Origin: Thiobacter sp964445085
GTDB taxonomy: Bacteria > Pseudomonadota > Gammaproteobacteria > Burkholderiales > Thiobacteraceae
DNA length: 11,267 nt
Direction of reading: 5' to 3'
NCBI GenBank assembly: GCA_964445085.1
Contig: CAYUJV010000094.1
Span: forward strand, 1 to 11,267
Part shown: positions 7,912-11,267 of the stretch, piece after piece
Layout: each line of letters begins with the position of its first letter
How positions within the stretch are numbered: the stretch's first letter is position 1
Translations under genes and position numbers: made by a program
Notes under the pieces: model-generated
The model's database searches: none
What the model was told of the DNA's origin: nothing
The model's input: the letters and a program-made list of their open reading frames with translations, nothing else

Positions 7912-9107
7912 CGTCCGCCTCCCTCCGTCAAGAAATCCTCCCGCGCCTCGGCATAAATCTGCCGCAACTGTGCCAGATTGCGCTCCGCCGTGTAATTGGC
8001 GTCGTAGGCCTGGCGTGCCCGCGCCCGCATGACCTGCAGCCGCTGCGGAGCGGCAATCAGGTCCGCCGCGCGCTGCGCCAGGCTGTCAGCGTTGCCTGCC
8101 TCGAATTTCAAACCCGTCACGCCTTCCTCCACAATCTCGTCCAGGCTGCCGATGCGCGAGGCCAGAACCGGCGTGCCGCAGGCATAAGCCTCCAGAACGG
8201 TCATCGGGAATCCCTCATAGCACTCCGAGGGCACGATCTGGATTACGGCAGACCGGATCAGCGCCAAGACTTCCTCCCGGCGGCGAAACCCCAGGAATTC
8301 CACGGCCGAGCCATCCTGTTTCGCCTGCGCCTCCAACTGGCTGCGCAGGGGGCCATCGCCCGCCACCTTCAGCGGCAGGCCGCGCACCCATTTCCATGCG
8401 CGCACCAGGGTATGAATTCCTTTCTCCTCGGACAACCGGCCGATGAACACCGCGTATCCGCCATCGCCGCTGCCGGGCGTTGGCGCGTCGGCAAGGAAAT
8501 TCGGCTTCACCGCGATGCGCTCCTGCGGCAGCCCCCCTTGGGCCAGCTTGATTGCCGCAAAGCGCGTCAGCGCCACGTAGCGGTTCACCATCCGGCGATA
8601 AGTGCCGCGCCGGCGGTTGCTTGCCAGCATCCACACCAGGGCCGCGGTCGCCGGCAGCGAACCGCGATAACAGCGGTGCCGCAGCGCCGGCAGCAGGCTG
8701 TGGCCCACGCAGTCCTCGCACGGCTCGCCGTTTCGCATCAACAGCGCCCCCGGGCAGATCAGCCGGTAGTTGTGCAAGGTCTGCACCACGGGCACCCCTT
8801 CGTCCTGGCAGGCCGCATAGGCACTGGGCGATATGACCGGAAACGTATTGTGAAAATGGGCCACATCCGGCCGCGTCTGCGCGATCACCTTGCGCAGTTC
8901 CGCGTAAGCCCGCTCCGACCACGCCGTATCCAGGGCGATGCGCACGCGCTTGCCAAGAGAGGAGTCATCGATGTCGTCGTTGAAGCGCTCGAACGGAATC
9001 ACCTCCACTCCGCTGCGTTCCAGCAGCGCGCGCTCGGCGCGGAAAACCGCATCCTCGCCGCTGGGGGCGCTGGATCGATAGAAATCGTGGCCGAGCAACA
9101 CGCGCAT
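7908..9107 (-). CDS. GT4-family glycosyltransferase (GT-B fold)
   Basis: A cytoplasmic or membrane-associated retaining glycosyltransferase that probably adds a sugar to the growing lipid-linked repeat unit; donor and acceptor cannot be read. It has 399 residues. The N-terminal half has LLGHDFYRSSAPSGEDAVF and FHNTFPVISPSAY, then a four-cysteine stretch (Cys118, Cys130, Cys133, Cys146) often seen in this subgroup. The C-terminal half has the donor-binding GRLSEEKG (223-230), VAGDGPL and a canonical EX7E motif, Glu298 to Glu306 (EGFPMTVLE). The frame is open back to 9266, but I start at 9107: residues before it are low-complexity Arg/Trp-rich and overlap the previous gene, while ATG 9107 has a strong GAGGTGAGG site. 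The gap to the preceding gene is 4 nt, and its 3' end overlaps the TagA-like gene by 4 nt. Confidence 0.93.
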   Translation of the reverse strand: MRVLLGHDFYRSSAPSGEDAVFRAERALLERSGVEVIPFERFNDDIDDSSLGKRVRIALDTAWSERAYAELRKVIAQTRPDVAHFHNTFPVISPSAYAACQDEGVPVVQTLHNYRLICPGALLMRNGEPCEDCVGHSLLPALRHRCYRGSLPATAALVWMLASNRRRGTYRRMVNRYVALTRFAAIKLAQGGLPQERIAVKPNFLADAPTPGSGDGGYAVFIGRLSEEKGIHTLVRAWKWVRGLPLKVAGDGPLRSQLEAQAKQDGSAVEFLGFRRREEVLALIRSAVIQIVPSECYEGFPMTVLEAYACGTPVLASRIGSLDEIVEEGVTGLKFEAGNADSLAQRAADLIAAPQRLQVMRARARQAYDANYTAERNLAQLRQIYAEAREDFLTEGGGR

Positions 9108-9109
9108 GG

Positions 9110-9118
9110 CCTCACCTC
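9110..9118 (-). promoter_or_regulatory. Strong ribosome binding site that fixes the start at 9107
   Basis: The minus strand reads GAGGTGAGG and then CC ATG. This Shine-Dalgarno sequence contains the TGA stop of the upstream glycosyltransferase, so termination and restart are physically linked. It decides between the start at 9107 and the longer open frame to 9266. Confidence 0.8.
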
Positions 9119-10242
9119 GGCCCCAGACATTGCTCGATGCCGCGCGCAAAATTCTCCACCATGTTCTCCATGGTGTACTTCGCCGCGCTGCGCTCGCAGC
9201 CGGCCACCAGGCGCGCGAGCGCCGTGCCGTCCCGCAGGTAGTCTGCCACCGCGCCGGCATAGGCATCCACGTCGTGGGCGGTCATCATGCCGTTCACGCC
9301 TGGCTCCAGATAAGCGATCTCGGGGCTGTGCAGCGGCAAATCGGTGGTGAACAGCGGCACCCCCGCGACGAAGCTGTCCACCACCGCCAGGCCGACCAGG
9401 CCCGGCATCAGCAGTACCTTGCTCATGTGGTAATAGGGGGCCAGGTCGCGCCCGAATTTCGCGCCCACGTAGTGCATCCAGTCATGGCGCCCGGCGGCCG
9501 CCTCCACCACCCCACGCTCCGGTCCGTCGCCCACGAACACCACCGAGAACTCCGGCACACGGCGCCTGATCTCCTCGCATGCGGCGATGAGGAAGGGCAG
9601 TTTCTTGAAGTCGTACATCCCGCCGCAGTAGAGCCCCACCGCGTTGCCCGCGATGCCGTGGCGCGCCCGCGCCGCTCCCACCTCCGCCGCCGTGCAGGCC
9701 TTGAGATGGGCGCCGAGCTCCGACGTGTCGATGGCATTCTGCACCTTCGTGATGCGCTCCCGCGGAAAGCCGCCCGCCGCCACCACGTCGGCGCTGAGGC
9801 CCGTGTAGGCGAACCACCAGTCCACCTGGCCCAGCGTCGCACGCTTGATGCGCTCCGACCAGTCTTGGCGATCATCCGATTGCATGTTCCGGCCGTGGCC
9901 CCAGAATGCGAGCCGCGTGCCGCGCAGCCGACGCATCGCCAGCAGTGGATAGTTCGCCAGCAGCCGGCTCGACTGCTCCACCACCACCAGGTCGGCACCC
10001 CGCGCCAGACCCAGGCAGGGCTGCCACACCAGCTCGCGCCCGGCCACCTGCCAGTACCGGTTCTCGATGCGCCGCGCCCAGGTCTCCTGCAGGGAAACCG
10101 TGCGCGGCACCGTCCCTGGCCGCTCCTGGCCATAAACCAGATTGAGATTGATGCCCACTCCGCGCAGCCGCCCGTGCAGGCGACGGAAGAACGGAATGCG
10201 ATAGTGCGGCAACACCCGCTGGATGATGGCGACCTGGCTCAT
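9112..10242 (-). CDS. GT4-like glycosyltransferase (GT-B fold) with altered EX7E motif
   Basis: A 376-residue GT-B glycosyltransferase, probably adding one sugar of the repeat unit from a nucleotide-sugar donor in the cytoplasm. It begins with SQVAIIQRVLPHYRIPFF, typical of a subgroup acting in polysaccharide loci, and has WGHGRN (114-119) in the linker half. The C-terminal domain shows CGGMYDFKKLP (206-216, a donor-phosphate-binding type of loop), VVFVGDGPE (234-242) and MPGLVGLAVVDSFVAGVP (279-296). At that last site the usual EX7E pair reads Gly281 and Asp289, so the first acid is missing and the second is shortened; the rest of the domain looks intact. The start at 10242 has no close ribosome site, but a 9-codon frame ending 2 nt before it may bring ribosomes from the upstream gene. 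It lies 4 nt before the next glycosyltransferase. Confidence 0.9.
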   Translation of the reverse strand: MSQVAIIQRVLPHYRIPFFRRLHGRLRGVGINLNLVYGQERPGTVPRTVSLQETWARRIENRYWQVAGRELVWQPCLGLARGADLVVVEQSSRLLANYPLLAMRRLRGTRLAFWGHGRNMQSDDRQDWSERIKRATLGQVDWWFAYTGLSADVVAAGGFPRERITKVQNAIDTSELGAHLKACTAAEVGAARARHGIAGNAVGLYCGGMYDFKKLPFLIAACEEIRRRVPEFSVVFVGDGPERGVVEAAAGRHDWMHYVGAKFGRDLAPYYHMSKVLLMPGLVGLAVVDSFVAGVPLFTTDLPLHSPEIAYLEPGVNGMMTAHDVDAYAGAVADYLRDGTALARLVAGCERSAAKYTMENMVENFARGIEQCLGPR

Positions 10243-10270
10243 CGTCAGCGCGCGCCCCCCTGGCTCCGCA

Positions 10271-10957
10271 TCATGCGCCCAGTCCTTCGACCCGGCGCGT
10301 CTGATCGACCCCGACTGCGAGGAACAGCGCCACCCCGGCCACCAGCAGCCCGAGCAGCACCGCGAGCCCGCCCACCACCACCATCAGCAGCCGTACCTGG
10401 CCGTGGGCGCGGACGGCCTCGGCGGCCGTCGCGGCCCGGCGCGCGTCCTGCGCAGCGGAGAGCTGGCCCAGGACCTGCAGCCGTTGCTTCGTCAGCGGCG
10501 CAAGTTCGTTGAGGAGGCGCGCAGCGGCCGCGTCGCGCTCGCCCTTCAGGGCCAGTTGCGCCACTTCATCGAGCACGGCGCGACCCTGGGCGCGCAAGGT
10601 GCGCGCCTGTTCCACAAGCGGATGAAACTGGTCGTCGGCAAACAGCTGGTCCACCATCTGCTCGGATTCGTCATAACGTCGGCGCGCATCCTGCAGCTTG
10701 TCGAGCTCTGCCTTCAGCGCAGCGGGATCGCGGACAAGGGCCACGTTGCGGATACGGATCTGCGACTCCCGGATCAGGTCCTGCTGCATCTGCAGGACCT
10801 GGTCCCCGGTCTGCAATCGCCCGCTCAGGTACTCCAGCCGCGTCTGCGCCTCTTGTATCCGTGCGAGGCTGAACAAGACCCCCACGATGAGGGTAACCAC
10901 CAGTGCCGCGCAGCCGACGGCGGCGACCAACGTGAACTTGAATCTCCCGAGCAGCAT
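10271..10957 (-). CDS. Two-helix membrane protein with a chemoreceptor-like four-helix-bundle domain, no signalling domain
   Basis: A 228-residue protein with one membrane helix near each end (about 8-31 and 189-215) and a helical, charged, coiled-coil-like periplasmic part between. The pattern, including IRIRNVALVRDP (67-78) followed by RRRYDESEQM, resembles the four-helix-bundle sensor domain of methyl-accepting chemotaxis proteins. Unlike those, it stops 13 residues after the second helix: there is no HAMP or signalling domain, and none follows in another frame because a glycosyltransferase begins 28 nt later. It could be a free-standing sensor or scaffold, or a chemoreceptor remnant. Its topology also recalls Wzz chain-length regulators, but I see no Wzz motif. 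I start at the ATG at 10957, which has GGAG 6 nt upstream; ATG 10969 touches its own GGAGG. Function unknown. Confidence 0.75.
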   Translation of the reverse strand: MLLGRFKFTLVAAVGCAALVVTLIVGVLFSLARIQEAQTRLEYLSGRLQTGDQVLQMQQDLIRESQIRIRNVALVRDPAALKAELDKLQDARRRYDESEQMVDQLFADDQFHPLVEQARTLRAQGRAVLDEVAQLALKGERDAAAARLLNELAPLTKQRLQVLGQLSAAQDARRAATAAEAVRAHGQVRLLMVVVGGLAVLLGLLVAGVALFLAVGVDQTRRVEGLGA

Positions 10958-10963
10958 GACTGA

Positions 10964-10967
10964 CTCC
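10964..10967 (-). promoter_or_regulatory. Ribosome binding site favouring the start at 10957
   Basis: On the minus strand GGAG lies 6 nt before the ATG at 10957. The alternative ATG at 10969 directly abuts a GGAGG with no spacer, a poor arrangement, so the shorter protein (starting MLLGRFKF) is preferred. Confidence 0.5.
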
Positions 10968-10975
10968 ATCCTCCG

Positions 10976-11035
10976 TTACGCCCGGATCGCGGGCAGCACC
11001 GCGTCCATGGTCTTGTCGCTGTGTAAACGAATCAT
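10976..11035 (-). CDS. Possible 19-residue small ORF between asparagine synthase and the four-helix-bundle gene
   Basis: On the minus strand an ATG at 11035 opens a 19-codon frame, MIRLHSDKTMDAVLPAIRA, ending in TAA at 10976. It lies 9 nt after the asparagine synthase stop, and an AGGCG sequence overlapping that stop could serve as ribosome site 8-9 nt upstream. It ends 18 nt before the next start. The peptide is mildly basic and has no signal or membrane segment. It may be a true small protein, a coupling leader, a gene remnant, or chance: a frame this short has little statistical weight. Confidence 0.25.
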   Translation of the reverse strand: MIRLHSDKTMDAVLPAIRA

Positions 11036-11044
11036 CTTGGCGCC

Positions 11045-11267
11045 TCACAGAACCACGCCGTAGGCGCGCGCCCACAGCTCCAGGTTCAGCACCCGCCAGA
11101 AGGGGAACATCGGGTGCGCCTTGGGTGCCGCGAAAACCTGCCGCAGCCTGGCCGCATTCCAGATCGTGCGGGAACCGAAGGCCGCTGAATCCAGGATGTC
11201 CTGCACGTAGGCGCGGAACGAAGCATCCCCCAGCCAGTTCGCGAATGGCGTAGCGAACCCAATCTTG
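11045..11267 (-). CDS. asnB: Asparagine synthase (glutamine-hydrolysing), C-terminal end (5' part outside window)
   Basis: Only the last 73 codons are present, read from base 11266 down to a TGA at 11047-11045. The translation opens KIGFATPFANWLGD, the usual KxGFxTP segment of the synthetase domain of AsnB-type enzymes, and closes with FWRVLNLELWARAYG, the common C-terminal end of this family. The full enzyme would use glutamine and ATP to amidate aspartate; copies in polysaccharide clusters are suspected to amidate other carboxyl groups, such as uronic acids, but this is inference. The glutaminase domain and ATP site lie outside the window, so activity cannot be judged. It heads the leftward block here, 9 nt before a possible small ORF. 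The identification rests on a short but characteristic segment. Confidence 0.82.
   Translation of the reverse strand, partial: KIGFATPFANWLGDASFRAYVQDILDSAAFGSRTIWNAARLRQVFAAPKAHPMFPFWRVLNLELWARAYGVVL

Noticed and set aside
9108..9266. N-terminal extension of the glycosyltransferase gene that starts at 9107
   Set aside because: The added 53 residues are Arg/Trp/Ala-rich, overlap the upstream glycosyltransferase, and precede an ATG with a strong ribosome site where the normal protein start lies.
10243..10270. Possible frameshifted HAMP or signalling domain after the four-helix-bundle gene
   Set aside because: There are only 28 nt before a well-supported glycosyltransferase starts, and no frame continues into receptor-like sequence, so a simple frameshift does not explain the missing domain.
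9106..10512. A 468-codon plus-strand frame opposite the glycosyltransferases
   Set aside because: Antisense to a well-supported GT-B gene, with a composition typical of GC-rich shadow frames.

Overview
The window is GC-rich, gapless bacterial DNA from one end of a large extracellular polysaccharide locus of the PEP-CTERM/exosortase A type. The gene content (exosortase fused to EpsI, PrsT, a WecA-like initiating transferase, a WecG/TagA-family transferase, an asparagine synthase) and the G/C-rich third codon positions suggest a betaproteobacterium, such as a Rhodocyclales- or Burkholderiales-like organism. The species cannot be named from sequence alone. The set resembles, from general knowledge, the floc-forming polysaccharide clusters described in Zoogloea and relatives.

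Layout. Two genes run left to right at the left edge: the 3' third of gmd (GDP-mannose 4,6-dehydratase) and a complete fcl (GDP-L-fucose synthase), which together make GDP-L-fucose. They meet a long leftward block tail to tail at a hairpin near 1340. Read in its own direction from the right edge, that block holds: the last 73 codons of an asparagine synthase gene; a possible 19-residue small ORF; a two-helix membrane protein with a chemoreceptor-type four-helix-bundle domain but no signalling domain; two GT-B glycosyltransferases; a WecG/TagA/CpsF transferase; exosortase A fused to EpsI; a WecA/TagO-type polyprenyl-phosphate sugar-1-phosphate transferase with a long extra C-terminal membrane region; and the TPR lipoprotein PrsT. 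Most junctions are under 30 nt or overlap (ATGA), so the block from the glycosyltransferases to the sugar-phosphate transferase looks like one operon. PrsT follows after a 125-nt gap that could hold its own promoter.

How the parts may work together (inference). The sugar-phosphate transferase starts a lipid-linked oligosaccharide, the TagA-like enzyme and the two GT-B enzymes extend it, and GDP-fucose may supply one of the sugars. PrsT may act in the envelope on the polymer or on PEP-CTERM proteins, which exosortase cuts and sorts. No flippase, polymerase, PEP-CTERM substrate or PrsK/PrsR regulator lies inside the window, so the locus must continue beyond it.

The most unusual items are a palindromic repeat that has become coding sequence inside gmd, the orphan four-helix-bundle membrane protein in the polysaccharide operon, and the possible small ORF before it. 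No RNA genes, CRISPR arrays or insertion sequences were seen, and no stretch over 300 bases lacks a gene.
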